From contig JH720376.1 in the NCBI GenBank assembly GCA_000231825.2, positions 183,725 to 243,574 on the forward strand: a DNA stretch of 59,850 nt. The letters are read 5' to 3'. The DNA is from Tetrahymena elliotti 4EA. Taxonomy: Eukaryota; Ciliophora; Oligohymenophorea; Hymenostomatida; Tetrahymenidae. Positions 36,001-47,670 of the stretch are shown here, one piece after another. A model generated the notes under the pieces. That model did not search any database and was not told the origin of the DNA. It saw only the letters and a list, made by a program, of their open reading frames with translations. A program made the position numbers and the translations under genes. Position 1 is the stretch's first letter; the number at the start of each line of letters is the position of its first letter.

Positions 36001-36963
36001 CTGGTTCTTTTTGTTTTTTTTGTTTGATAGAATATTAATATTTTTTAATTAAATTTATTATCTTTAATAATTTCAAAGTAATATCTTTACAATTTAAATC
36101 TTTACCAAGCTTTTTATCATAAATTATTAAATTGTTGTCTTCAAAAATATTTTGTATGAAAAGAATTGAAGTGCTTTGATAAGATAAATTACCATCATAA
36201 GTTGAGCATCAAATCTTTTTATTGAAAATGTGGGTGTATTGCCATCCGCCTTTCAAAATAAATGAATATATCTTAAATAAATAATTTATTACAAATATTC
36301 ACAAAAAAATGCTTAATTTTCAAAAAGTTTAAAAAATACAAAAACATGTTAAAATAATTTTAACTAAATTTTTTTAAAACTTGAAAGAAAAATATTGGTT
36401 AATATTTACAATTTTTAAAAAAATAAAAAAAATAAATTCTTTTAATAAGATAAATTACCATCATAAGTTAGGCACCATATCTTTTTATTGAAAATGTGGG
36501 TGTATTATCATCCACGATTTAGAATAGATCAATATATCTTAAATAAATAAATAATTTATGACGAAATATTCATAAAAAAATATTCTTAAATTTCAAAGCT
36601 TAAAGCTTGAAAAATACGAAAAAAATATTAAAATAATTTTGTATTTATTTTTTTAAAACTTGAAAGAAGAATATTTATTAGCCTCTTTTTACAATTTTTA
36701 AAAAAATAAAAAAAATGAATTCTTTTTGTAATTTAATTAAATAATGAAGAAAGATAGATAGATGTTTCTTTGCTTGATTCCAAAAAAAAAACAACTTACT
36801 AAAAATTTAAAATTATAATTGATTATTAACCCAAAATTTAGATTTTTGTAAGATTTCTCAATAAAATATAAAATAAAGCTGTTGAGATAAATTATTCAAA
36901 ATAGGATTGGCTCGAATAAACTCAAATTTAAAATAGAATAAGCAATTAAAAAGGTTTTATAAA
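36001..36963. other. Divergent intergenic region between GTPase paralog 2 and CFAP52
   Basis: About 960 nt containing the 266-bp tandem duplication and otherwise A/T-rich sequence. Both flanking genes are transcribed away from it, so it must hold two promoters. No coding frame seen. Confidence 0.6.
36178..36717. repeat. Tandem direct duplication, two copies of about 266 bp
   Basis: Copy 1 covers about 36178-36443 and copy 2 about 36444-36717; G at 36183 aligns with G at 36449. Shared blocks are GATAAATTACCATCATAAGT, ATCTTTTTATTGAAAATGTG followed by GGTGTATT, ATATCTTAAATAAATAA, and a common tail AATTTTTAAAAAAATAAAAA. The AT-rich middles have diverged. It lies between the divergent GTPase and CFAP52 starts, so it could carry duplicated promoter elements. 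Confidence 0.85.
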
Positions 36964-39250
36964 ATGGATAACGTTTCTGAAGCATCATTATAGGAAGATT
37001 CAATTATTGAATTAGAGCATGCCATCGGTTTTAGTGGTAAAATTCCAAGATGTGTCTACTTCCACCCTAATGGATAAGATTTTGTATACATATCTGGTGC
37101 TTGCATAGTAATCACCGATTTAAAAGATCCTCACAAACAAAGCTTTTTAAGAGGACATGATAATTAAATAACATGTTTAGCTATATCAAATAATGGTAAA
37201 TTAGTAGCATCAGGCTAACTTGGTGATAATTCTGATGTGATTATTTGGGATTTCTAATATAGAAAGCTAAGATTTAAATTATCAGAGCATGATCATGAAG
37301 TTGCTATAGTTTAATTTTCAGATGATGACAGATTGCTTTTTAGTTGTGGAAATCCTTCTGATAAAAAGATATTTATCTGGAATACTATAAATGGGTACAT
37401 TTTTGACTATTTAAAGGCAACTTTTTTAAAAAATTAAATAAATTAGGGTTACTTACTATTTATGCATCCATTTATTAAAATTTTTTAAATATTTAAAAAA
37501 AATGATTTAAATCAATATTTTATTTTGAAATAAATAGCTGCATTGTAGCAAGTTGTTAAATATATCCAGAAAAAATAATCGCTATGAGATGGGGTGGCTT
37601 CGCTAAAGATATAAAGCTTAGAGATACAAATAGATACTAATTTGCAACTGCAGGAAATAAATAAATTTGTGTTTGGAAATTAGATGCATAATTAGGTCAG
37701 ATTTAGCATGAATTTATTAACACGGGATCTGTTATTAGAGAATACAGATGTCTTGAGTTCTCTAAAAACCGTGAAGATTATTTATTTGCAGGTACCTCTT
37801 CTGGTGATTTTTTGTGCTTTTAAATGAAAAATAAAGTGTTGGCTGCAGTAATTACAGTTTCTGCTCAAGGTGTTCAGAGCATATAAGCAGTCAATCCTTC
37901 TTTAATATTAGTTGGTAAAAAATCATTTTATTGAATTTCTATTTAGCTAAAAATATTGTTAATTATAGGATGTGGTAATGGTATTATAAATTTATTTAAA
38001 ACTGATGGAAACTAAATTGATTCAGTGGTTAAAAATTAAATTGTTGGAAGTGTTAACAGTATTTCTTGCTCACCTGATTTATAAGAGTGTATGTGTGCAA
38101 CAGATAAAGGTTTTATTTATAGAATAAGAAACACGGATCTTGCAAAGGTAAACATAAATTAATACAATAAATTTTCAAATATAATAATTTTATTATAATT
38201 TCATAGATTTTACATTGTGAAAATCATACAGATTCAGTTGTATTTTTAACTTATCCTTCAGGTATTTCTGATAAATTTGCATCATGTAGTGAAGATGGTT
38301 CTATTCGTCTTTGGGATATAGGATCAGATTATGTTGTAACAACAAGATGCTTTGCCAATAATGCAGGTTCTCCTTTGTGTCTTACTTATAATAGCGAAAT
38401 AGTCTTGAGTGGTTGGTAAGATGGCAAAATTCGTATGTTCTCAAGTGATAATGGTAATATTATCTGGTAAATGGATAATGCACACAAAGATGGTGTTTAT
38501 AGTATTTGTCTAAGTAAAAACTTTAAATTCTTTTGCTCTGGTGGTTGCGATGGAGAAGTTAGAGTTTGGGAAATGCGTTCAAGAGAAATGCTTTCTCATT
38601 TAAAAGAACATACTTCTAAAGTAACTAAAGTAAAACTTCTTGGAGAAAATGAAAGTTAAGTTGTTTCTGCATCTAAAGATAGAGCTCGTAAGAAATTTAT
38701 TTCATGCATTTATTTTATTTTTTAACATTTTTAAGAGATTTCTATCTAAATAATAATCTTATCAAGAATCATTAAATTAGTTAAATTAGAAAATTCTTTG
38801 TAAATTAACTTAAATATTTAAATAAAAATAGTTTTATCATGGGATTTAAAGCAATAAAAAAGAATTAGTGCACACATTTAACGTATGGGTGGTATTAATT
38901 CATTTGATATTGCTAATGACAACCAAACTGTAGTAACAACTGGATAAGACAGAAAAATAACTTACTGGAATTTAAATCAAGCTAATCCAATTAAAATTTT
39001 AGATACAAATAATAATCCTAAAGCTGCTGATGAATGCATGTCTCTTCATTTATCAAGTGATGGTAGATATTTTGTTACTGGAGGTTCAGAATAGATTGTT
39101 AAAATTTGGGATTTTGCTACTGGTAAATTGATAGCATAAGGTCGTGGCCATTCAGGCTGCATTAATACTGTCAGCTTTTCACCTGATAGCAAATAAGTTA
39201 TTTCAGGAGGAAGAGATGGAAATATATTGGTATGGAATATTTTCGATTGA
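36964..39250 (+). CDS. CFAP52: Cilia and flagella associated protein 52 (WDR16), WD40 protein, 628 aa
   Basis: Five exons (36964-37394, 37538-37914, 37969-38147, 38207-38687, 38832-39250) total 629 codons with UGA, close to the ~620 aa of animal CFAP52. Many WD40 blades are visible, for example DVIIWDF, KIFIWNT, QICVWKL, SIRLWDI, EVRVWEM, LLSWDL, VKIWDFATG and NILVWNIF, forming two propellers. The N-terminus (LEHAIGFSGKIP) and the Trp-rich RWGGFAKDIKLRD and GGINSFDIANDN stretches are typical of this family and not of generic WD40 proteins. In cilia the protein is a microtubule inner protein of the B-tubule. SPAG1, an axonemal dynein assembly factor, follows on the same strand. Confidence 0.93.
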
Positions 39251-40394
39251 TAAAAACCTTTAATTCAATTATTTTATATTTTTATTTTTAATACTGATTT
39301 TAGACATTTGCAATTTTAATCAAAACCTAAATATTCAATAAACTTAAATGTATAATTCAGATATAATTACCTTTTTTAAATTTATGGATAGATAATAGTG
39401 TTATTGAATTTAGAATAAATATACTTTTAATTCTATTTCTTTTTCTAAAATAGTATTTTTAATTTAATATATCTCAATATTAAATTTCATTCTAATTTTT
39501 GTATCTTTTACTGTTTGTTTCAAATTTAAAGATTTTAGAATGAAAAGAATTAAATATGTTTATTTCCATTATTTTTTTTTTATTAATTGTTTTCTCAACA
39601 ATTTATTTTATATTTGAAAATTTTTGATTATTTACATAAGTTAGAGATGATATTTATTATTAGTAAATACATTATATATAAACTTTTTTAAGAGCCTTAA
39701 TAAAAAAAATAATCAAAAATAATAGTTTTGAAATTAATATTTTGTTATCGAGAATAAAATGTAACTGTTATTATTTTAAATTTATTGTTTATTTATCTTA
39801 CCTTAATTAAAAACATACAAAACTTTTTTTACAAAATTTCTGAAGTATTATTTATTTAAAACTCTTTTTTTTTTAATAGAAGAAATAAAGTATCCTCTTA
39901 ATTTTATTTAATAACATAAAGCTAAATTTTCAACTCAAGATATTTGCTAAAATTCTATTTGTATCAAAATAATCAAATGGGATAAAAACTTAAATGATAG
40001 TTTATATAAATAACTAAACAAAAAAAATTAAGTGAGAAAGAAATTTGATATGTGATTAATAAAATAGTTGAGAATTTGTTTAATTTTTCTATGTAAAAAA
40101 TTTTGATAAAAAGATAAGACTGATTGATATTCTAATAAATTTTAATTTTGAGAAAAATTAGATAATCAAAAAATTATTTATTTATTTTTTTAAATATTTA
40201 TTAAATTATGTTTGTTTATTTGTATTTTGAAATATCTAAAACTTTTAACTAATTATTAGGTAAAATAGGGTTATATTTCGCAACTTACTTCCTTTATATT
40301 GATTGAAAAGAAGATTTTAAAATTTAAAAAAAAAAAAAACAGAAATTAATTTAAATTATTAAAAGTTTGCAAAATATTAAAAAAGATATTAAGA
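39251..40394. other. Intergenic region between CFAP52 and SPAG1
   Basis: About 1.1 kb of AT-rich sequence holding the CFAP52 3' flank and SPAG1 promoter. Homopolymer runs are frequent. No coding frame or structured element is seen. Confidence 0.6.
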
Positions 40395-43300
40395 ATGTTT
40401 GGTGGTCTTTATCCTGAAACAGGTGGTTAGGAATTATTATCTGAACTAACTTTAGAAAAAATAGATTATGATTGGATTGAAAAGTAGAATAAGCCTAACT
40501 TTTTAAAGAAGGCTATTAAATTGATAGAAGAAGATGGTAAAATTAGCTTCGTTTGCTTCTATTCAATTAATATTTATTCTATATTTTTTATTTAGGTAAT
40601 TACTTTGTTGAATTAAAAGAAGCATGCACTCAAAAACTGAGAAAGTTAGATCCTTCTAAAGCGTAACACTTGTTTATTAATAAGTATATATTATTAAAAC
40701 CCCTTTTGTTATAGTCCTAAGGTGTTTAATAATGAGGTTAGTGATACAGAGAAGAGAAATTTAGAATCTGACATTTATAAATGGGAAGAAGAACTTTAAA
40801 AAAAGGAACAACAAAAAGAAAAAGCAGCAAAAATTTTTGAAATAGAGTAACAAATCGTACAAAATGAAACATTGACTGAAGAACAAAAGAAGGCAAAGGC
40901 AGAAAATGAAAAAAACAAGGGAAATGAAGCTCTTAAGTCTAAAGATTATAAAGAAGCAATTGAATATTACACAAAGAGTATTGAATATGATCCTAAATTA
41001 GCAGCTTCATATTGCAATAGAGCTTTAGTATACTTAAAGTAAAAAGAATATGAAAAGGTTGTAAAGGATTGCAACAAAGCCATTGAATTAGATCCAAATT
41101 ATCTTAAAGCATATCACAGAAGAGGTAAAGCTCGCTTTGCTTAGGATAAAATTTACGAAGCATACAGCGATTTCAAATACATTATGGAAAAGGAACCAGA
41201 AAATAAAGAAGTTAATGGAGATCTTAAGGAATGTTAAGATTTACTTAAAAAGCAAAATACAAATCCTGAAAAAGGTAAAATAGAATTCATCTGATTTGAA
41301 TTTTATTGAATAAAAAATATATATTTAGGTTTTAAGAGAGTTTAAATTGTAGAAGAAGAGGAAGATGATGATGAATAACAATAGGAATAAACTGAAGCTA
41401 ATACTGAAAAAATAGATTTGGAAGTAACAACATATATTAGTTAGAAATGACAAAAATTAATAATTTTACTTGTATTTTAGAAAAAGAAATTCTATGATGA
41501 TCAAGTTAATTAGATTGAATCTTAAAAAGAAGTAGCTACTGCTCATATTAAGAATGGTCTTTTTGATAATGCATTACAAATTTTATAAACTTGCATTTAT
41601 AGATTAACATCACTTGGATCTTTCTCAGCATCTGCAGAAGATTAAAATGAATATCAAAGAAAAATGGCCAACTATCTCAATAACGTTGCTTTATGTTACA
41701 AATAATTAGATGATAATAAAAATGTTATTGCCTACACAAGTCAAGTTATTGAAATGAAAAAGGTTCTTTCCTCTGATGTCTTGGTTAAAGCTTACTTAAG
41801 AAGAGGTAAAATAATGTTAATAATAATGAGTGTTATTTTAAATTGTAATTTTATAAAAAAATAGCTATGGCTTTTGAAAGATTAGAGAAGTATAAAAGAT
41901 CATTTAGAGATTTTATGAAAGTTAAGCATTTGGAACCAGGTAATTTGTAATCTTCTTAAGGCATGAGAAGAGTATAGTAGTGCTGCTAGTATGACAAGGA
42001 AGTTTTGAGTGAATCTGAAGATGAAAGTGAATAGAAGGAAGAAGTTACTCCATAAAACAAAAGCCAAGTAGAAATTGTTGAGGAAGAAGAAATGGTTTTA
42101 GTTAAAAAGAGTGATAGCAAAAAAAATGAGACTACTGTTAACGAAACAAAACCAAAATAAGAAACAGAAGTACCTACTACAGAAAAGAAATAAGATAAAT
42201 TAGAACGTCTCACTAAACTTAAAGAAGAAGGTAATGCTTTATTCAACTAAAAAGATATTGAAGGTGCATTAAAGAAATTCAGAGAAGTTGCTTTAGAAAT
42301 TGAAGTGAATTACTCATAAAGATTAAATAAAAAGGAACCAGTTGTTACTTAATTATATTTATAAGTTTTGAGCAATCAATCTCTCTGCTTATTGAGCTTA
42401 AAGAAATATGAAGATGCAGTTAAGTGCACTACTTCTGCTTTGTACTATTAAGAAGAAAATATTAAATGTTTATATAGAAGAGCCTAAGCAATTAGAGCTT
42501 TAGGTGATGCTATCAGTGAAGAAAAAACTATTGAAAATTTGAAATTAAAATATGAAAAATATGAAAAGGCTCGTAAAGATTTAGAAAAAGTTAACTAACT
42601 TGATCACAACAACCCTACTGCTAAGTAACTCCTTTAAGAAGCGTCTAAACTTGGTATTGAAGTCAAGCTTTCTTTAAGACATTTAGAAACAGAAAAGTTG
42701 AATTAAAAAAATCAAGAATAATAGGAATAGGAAATACCTTCAGTAAAAAGTGAAACTATAACCAAAAAAGAGTCTGATTAAAATTAAATCACATCTAATC
42801 TCACAACTCAAGATATCATCAAGATTACAGAATAAGCTCTTTAATCAGCAGCAGGTATAGTTCATTCATTATTTATTTATTGAATTTTTTGTTTTAATGT
42901 ATTTAATATATTGATCTATTATTTTAAATTAAATTAGATAATTTACTTAATGAGTTCAAGCTTCCAGAGAACTCAACTGTTTTTGAAAAAGACTTTAACT
43001 AATTTAAAAATAATCGCGATAAATTTTATGCCTACATTAAGTAGATCCCATCTGAACACTATGCAAAGATTTATGACAAAAATGATATCCCCTCTAACAT
43101 TTTATTAGCAATTGTCTAAGTTCTCTAAGAATGTGGTGTTAGGTAAAAAAAATTCATTTATATATTAAAAGCTTATTAAATTTAATAAAAATAGTGATAA
43201 TAAAGAAATGTGCCAAAATACCATTAGAGGTTTAACAAAGACATCTAAGTTTAATCTTTGTGTTAAATTTTTAACTAAAAAAGAAAAAAAAGGTAATCAA

Positions 43301-43416
43301 ATTTCTATTTAGAAAGTAATTCTTAAACATTTTTTCTTTATTTAGGAGTAAAGGATTTGTTAGATGCTATTGGCCTAGGAGAAGCTACTGATTTATTAGA
43401 AATATTTAAATTGTGA
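40395..43416 (+). CDS. SPAG1: SPAG1 / DNAAF13-like axonemal dynein assembly factor, TPR protein, 847 aa
   Basis: Nine exons (40395-40536, 40596-40662, 40715-41274, 41329-41423, 41481-41805, 41865-42854, 42938-43142, 43195-43291, 43354-43416). The N-terminus (LTLEKIDYDWIEK, then YFVELKEACTQKL) matches the SPAG1-specific head. Three TPR blocks follow: about 128-245 (KGNEALKSKDYKEAIEYYTK), 305-430, and 508-625 (EEGNALFNQKDIEGALKKF), separated by acidic linkers. The last ~115 residues match the RPAP3_C domain (VFEKDFNQFKNNRDKFYAYI, and CVKFLTKKEKK). SPAG1 works with HSP90/HSP70 and R2TP-type complexes to fold axonemal dynein heavy chains in the cytoplasm. The final splice is odd: the conserved GVK before DLLDAIGL is lost unless one extra A is present in the 43284-43290 homopolymer. 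Confidence 0.92.
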
Positions 43417-43952
43417 TAAACAAATTAATTAGTAATTTTTTCAATAAAAGACTGTATAAATTTACATGTTTTTGTATTTATATTCAATATAAATATTTCA
43501 ATAATTTCTAAAATAAACTTAAATTATCTTCATATTCTATTTCAAAATTCAAGAAAAATATATGTCTTGAAATTAAATCTTTTCGAGATTAAATATTTCT
43601 TTAAACATTTTTTTATAAATTTAATTTTTAATTGATAAAATACTACTACTAACTACTGTTCTTTCATTAATCTTTATTACATTTTAATTAAAACTTTTAA
43701 AATTAATTGAAATTGGTTTTGAATCTAATAATTCCAAATAAATTATTAAGAAAATTCATTAATTTAAATCTCTAGAACAATTAAAATAATTTTCTTGAAA
43801 TTGTTTTTATCATATTGAAGAGTTGGTTTTGATTAAAATTTAAGAAAATTTATGAAGGTTATTTCAGTAATATCAAATTATAACTTTAATTAGGATTATT
43901 AACTCAACAAATATATGCACAAACTCTTTATAGTATCTTTTTAATTTTTTTT
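43417..43952. other. Convergent intergenic region between SPAG1 and PRP38
   Basis: About 540 nt between the two 3' ends, AT-rich, with no gene or clear terminator structure seen. Confidence 0.55.
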
Positions 43953-46556
43953 TCAGGCATAATCACTGGCTTATCTATTTTAGGTGTAAGCTGATCCTTT
44001 AGTTTGGACATCGCCACCATACATTTATAACATTTTTAATTCTTTTTCTATTTGTTCTTAGGTTTTTTATTTAGTAGGTTATTTCTCTTATTCATTATGT
44101 TTTTTATGTCTATTTTCAACTACACTAGGAATAACTGTTTCAACAAACTCTTCTCTTCTACCAGTTGAAGGACTTTATTTTTAAAATAAACATATTTATT
44201 TATTAATTAAAACAAGAAATTGAAATTATTATTACCTTCTTCCTGATTAAGCAAGCCTAGATACATTACCACTTAAAGCTGTTTTATAACTTTGTGGAAT
44301 TCTTGCAACATCACTTCTACTATATGCAACAGCCTAATCAGCTTATCTCCTTCTAATTTCTTCTTCTAATCTTTATTCTCTCTGCTTCATGGACTCAATT
44401 TTACTAAATTTTTAAAATAATCAGTTAAAAATACTATTCATATTTTCATATTTTACCTCTTGGCCTTATTTTCTTCTTTAGATCTAGATCTTTTATGCTT
44501 ACGATCACGATCACGGTCACGATGTTCTCGTTCACGTTCACGTTCGCGATCACGTTCACGATCTCTTGATCTGCTTCTACTTGATCTCTTTTTATGCTTT
44601 TTACTTTTATCGTGACTTCTTGATCTGCTGCTATGTTTTTTCTTTTTATCTCTAGATCTGCTTCTTTTTCTTTTCCCTGATTTAGATCTTGATCTTGATT
44701 TTCTTCTTTTCTCTCTTTCTACAGATCTGGATCTACTTTTACTTTTATATTATTCATTTTTATCTTGATTAACATCATCTGAATTAACAAGTTCTATTTC
44801 ACCAAAGTTTACTAATTCATTGCATCCTTCAAAGTTCTTATCTGGTAAAAATCTAACTTAAACAAGTTTTCCTTCAATTTTTTCAACAACTCCTTCATGC
44901 CAATCTCCATCAGAACTAGAAATAGCAATGACAGGAGTTTCTTTAGTAAATTTAAACAAGCTTTCTTGATTCTTTTTCTTTCTGTCTCTTTTTTCTTAGT
45001 TGAGAATTAACTTAGCTTTAACTTTTGTTTCAATTTTGATTGGAATTCTAGGAAGTCTTGTGCCATAATATTCTTGGTCACTTAACAACTTTTCAACATA
45101 ATCTCCAATAGTCATATTTGGGGAGTTTTTATCAGCACCTGGTTTAAATTCTGTAATAATTATAAATTAATTTTAATATGTATTTAAATAATTTATTTAC
45201 CTTCATCATCAAGTAAATGCTTTTTGAACCAAGCAAACATATATTTAGGATCACAGCAAAATCTTACATACAAAAAGCCAACTGCTCTGACCATAGGACT
45301 CTACTTATATTCTACTAAACCCTTAACCTATTTAACTTTAATGAAAATAAATAAAAAACATTATTTTAAATTTATATTTTGCTTACCAGTTAACTTCATG
45401 AGCATAAATTTATAAAGACAACAGAAAAGTGTTGAAGGAATACCAGTAGGACCTATAGCATAAGGCTCAGCATGATTGACGTGCTTTTATATTTCATCAA
45501 TAACTTCATGGTAAGTTTTTAAACTAAACAAATCAATTCTAAAATAATTGCTATTCATGATGTTTGTCCTTAGCTTTGGATTTAAGTTTCCAGAGCTATC
45601 ATATTCCCAAATATTAAATATATTATTTTCTCCTTTTTCAGTAGAAGGAAGAACTTCAATCAATTCGCCATCAAACTCATCATCAATTTTATCTTTTTTT
45701 TCCTTTAAAAAAAATGTTAAAAATTAAATTAAATAATTTGTCCATCTAGCATTTCAGAATAAAGTTTTTTTGGATTTGCTTATCAAAAATTAATTGCTTG
45801 AAATAAATTAATAAACACGATTGGCTGATTGATGAAAATAACTTTTTTTTTGTTTTTTTTTACATTTAATTCTATTTTATTTGAAACCAAAAATAAGGTT
45901 TTTACTGAATTAAAGTGATATACTTATTAATTTACTCCATAACTCATTCCTGAAATCAGATGCACAATTTATATCCTTAAATTTTGAATTCATAAGTTAT
46001 TACTTGATCCTTCTATTCCTTGCTTTTTACTTCTTGTTCAGCTGCAATCTTTCTACAAGTTCTATTCATAAGATTTTAAAAAATACTTTAGTTCTTAATA
46101 TTCGAATCATTTTTAATTTTACCTGCAAGATTTAGAAATGGCTGTTGGGTGAAAGCTGCATGCATTTTTTGGTTGTATACTTTTTTACTTTTCATTATTT
46201 TTACTAAGAACTTGCTCCAAAATCATATTGTGCTATGCAGATGCAGTTTGCTATTATTGGGGTTGCAAAATTGGAAAATTAGGAGGAGGATGCATCATGA
46301 ACTATTGCTATTACTAATTGTGATACATTTATTATTAGTCAGGTAAAAATCCCTAAGGTTGTTGATAAAAAGGCTAATTTGAATATTAATTATGAGGTGG
46401 TGGCTAATTAAATTGCATAGGATTGTACTAAAACTATTGATTCTATGGAGGTTATTGGCCGTTTAAATGATAGTCCATCACTTAATTTTTATAATAATAA
46501 TTATTATCTCTACCGAAAAAATTATTTGATATTTTACTATTTTAGTTTGGAATCAT
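43953..46556 (-). CDS. PRPF38B: PRP38-family pre-mRNA splicing factor with RS domain, 674 aa
   Basis: Seven exons (46556-46123, 46061-46004, 45702-45387, 45335-45201, 45150-44457, 44403-44236, 44172-43953) sum to 675 codons with UGA. The N-terminal 150 residues are Gln/Pro/Asn-rich with a Cys/His cluster CSFHPTAISKSCRTC. The PRP38 domain (about 190-355) carries LNPKLRTNIMNSNYF, LKTYHEVIDEI, PSTLFCCLYKFMLMKLT and SPMVRAVGFLYVRF. Residues 355-440 look like a Tudor/SH3-like insert (GDWHEGVVEKIEGKLVQVRF). An RS/RD/RE domain follows at about 440-530. PRP38 joins the tri-snRNP and is needed for spliceosome activation in the nucleus. Joining the first two exons to the PRP38 domain rests on an in-phase donor at 46003 and acceptor at 45703; a separate small gene ending at 45956 is the alternative. 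Confidence 0.85.
44497..44760 (-). repeat. RS/RD/RE-coding tandem hexanucleotide tract
   Basis: Degenerate hexanucleotides of the CGTGAT / CGTGAA type encode Arg-Asp and Arg-Glu dipeptides, with AGATCT-type units for Arg-Ser. It is coding repeat within PRP38, not a satellite. The GC content is raised compared with the surroundings because of CGN arginine codons. Confidence 0.8.
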
Positions 46557-47075
46557 TTCTACAAAAATCCTATTGATGTTATTACTATCCCTTCTTTAAT
46601 TCTTAAGAAAATTATTAATGAATCTTCAAAAATAGAAATTTATTTTAATTAAATGATAATAAATACTTATTCTTAAAGCTTATTAAAGTTTAATTTTTTT
46701 ATAAATTACTTAATTTGTGTCTACTCATTCAATAACTAGCCATCTTTAACTTATTTAAACTTTTTGCTAAAACTCAATCTATTTCATAAAATTTAACTTT
46801 AAAAACAATTTATTTTATTTTTATTTATAACTAGAAATGTTTTTCAATTTATTTAATTATCTTGATTAAAATTCATAAATTAAATCAAAAATTCTAAGAG
46901 ATGAGGTTAATATAAATTTATCTAGAAATAAAAACAAACTTTTAAATGAACAAGTGAGCAAATAAAACCTTAAATTTGATACATTTTGGTGTAAAATATT
47001 TATTATTCAATTTTTCTTTTTAATATTAAAAGTGGAATATTTTAAATATTAAATTTAATTTAATTTAATTTATGA
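46557..47075. other. Divergent intergenic region upstream of PRP38
   Basis: About 520 nt of AT-rich DNA between the PRP38 start and the possible small plus-strand gene. It contains ATTTAATTTAATTT repeats near 47050. Nothing else seen. Confidence 0.5.
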
Positions 47076-47288
47076 ATGGAAGATAACACAAATATAAATC
47101 GTAGAATCATGGCATTGGATTAGTAAATTCTTACATAGAGGTAATTGATAGAGAGGGTGTAAAATGGAAACTAAACCCCTTGGCAAAACAGAGCTTATTA
47201 TTTAAAATTGTTTGAAATTTTTCTTAAATTCAAATTTAAAAAATTATTTATTTTTACTTAAAAAGAAATTATTTTCATTAGGTAATGA
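47076..47288 (+). CDS. Possible small protein, 70 aa, unknown
   Basis: ATG at 47076 opens 71 codons with UGA at 47286-47288. The first 45 residues (MEDNTNINRRIMALDQQ, then LIERVQNGNQTPWQNRAYY) have balanced, coding-like composition and use UAA/UAG as Gln, while the flanking DNA is A/T tract. The last 25 residues are Phe/Lys/Ile-rich and may be intronic read-through: a GT at 47210 and AG at 47280 would shorten the protein. I recognise no family. The gene is short enough that chance cannot be ruled out. Confidence 0.45.
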
Positions 47289-47670
47289 TTATTCCTTAAA
47301 AAATTAATGAAAGACAGATATAAAGGATTAATTTTTATAAATGGTTAAGTAAAATATTAAAAAATAATATTAAATTTCTAAGTTAAATTGTTATACATCA
47401 ATCTGTTTTATCTTAATTTAAATTTAAAAATTATTTATTTTAATTTATGTTCATGTGAAACTTTTTTTCAAAAATAAATTTAAAAATATATTTGATCATA
47501 AATTGTAAAAATAATGAAGTTTTATTAAAGACTTAGCATAATAGAGATTAATATAATTACAATTATAAAATAAGATTATAAAATTTGTTAAATTTGATTA
47601 AAAATAAATATTTTTATTAAGTTTAGAATATAATTTTGTTTTGAATGGCAATAATTTATTAGTTTTTTTT
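47289..47670. other. Convergent intergenic region
   Basis: About 380 nt of A/T-tract DNA between the small gene and the 3' end of the Cache-like/TPR gene. Nothing identified. Confidence 0.5.

Noticed and set aside
45924..45947. A possible alternative PRP38 start exon (ATG at 45947, eight codons, in phase).
   Set aside because: It would sit 9 nt from the end of the upstream frame, implying almost no intergenic space; joining the upstream exons in phase is simpler.
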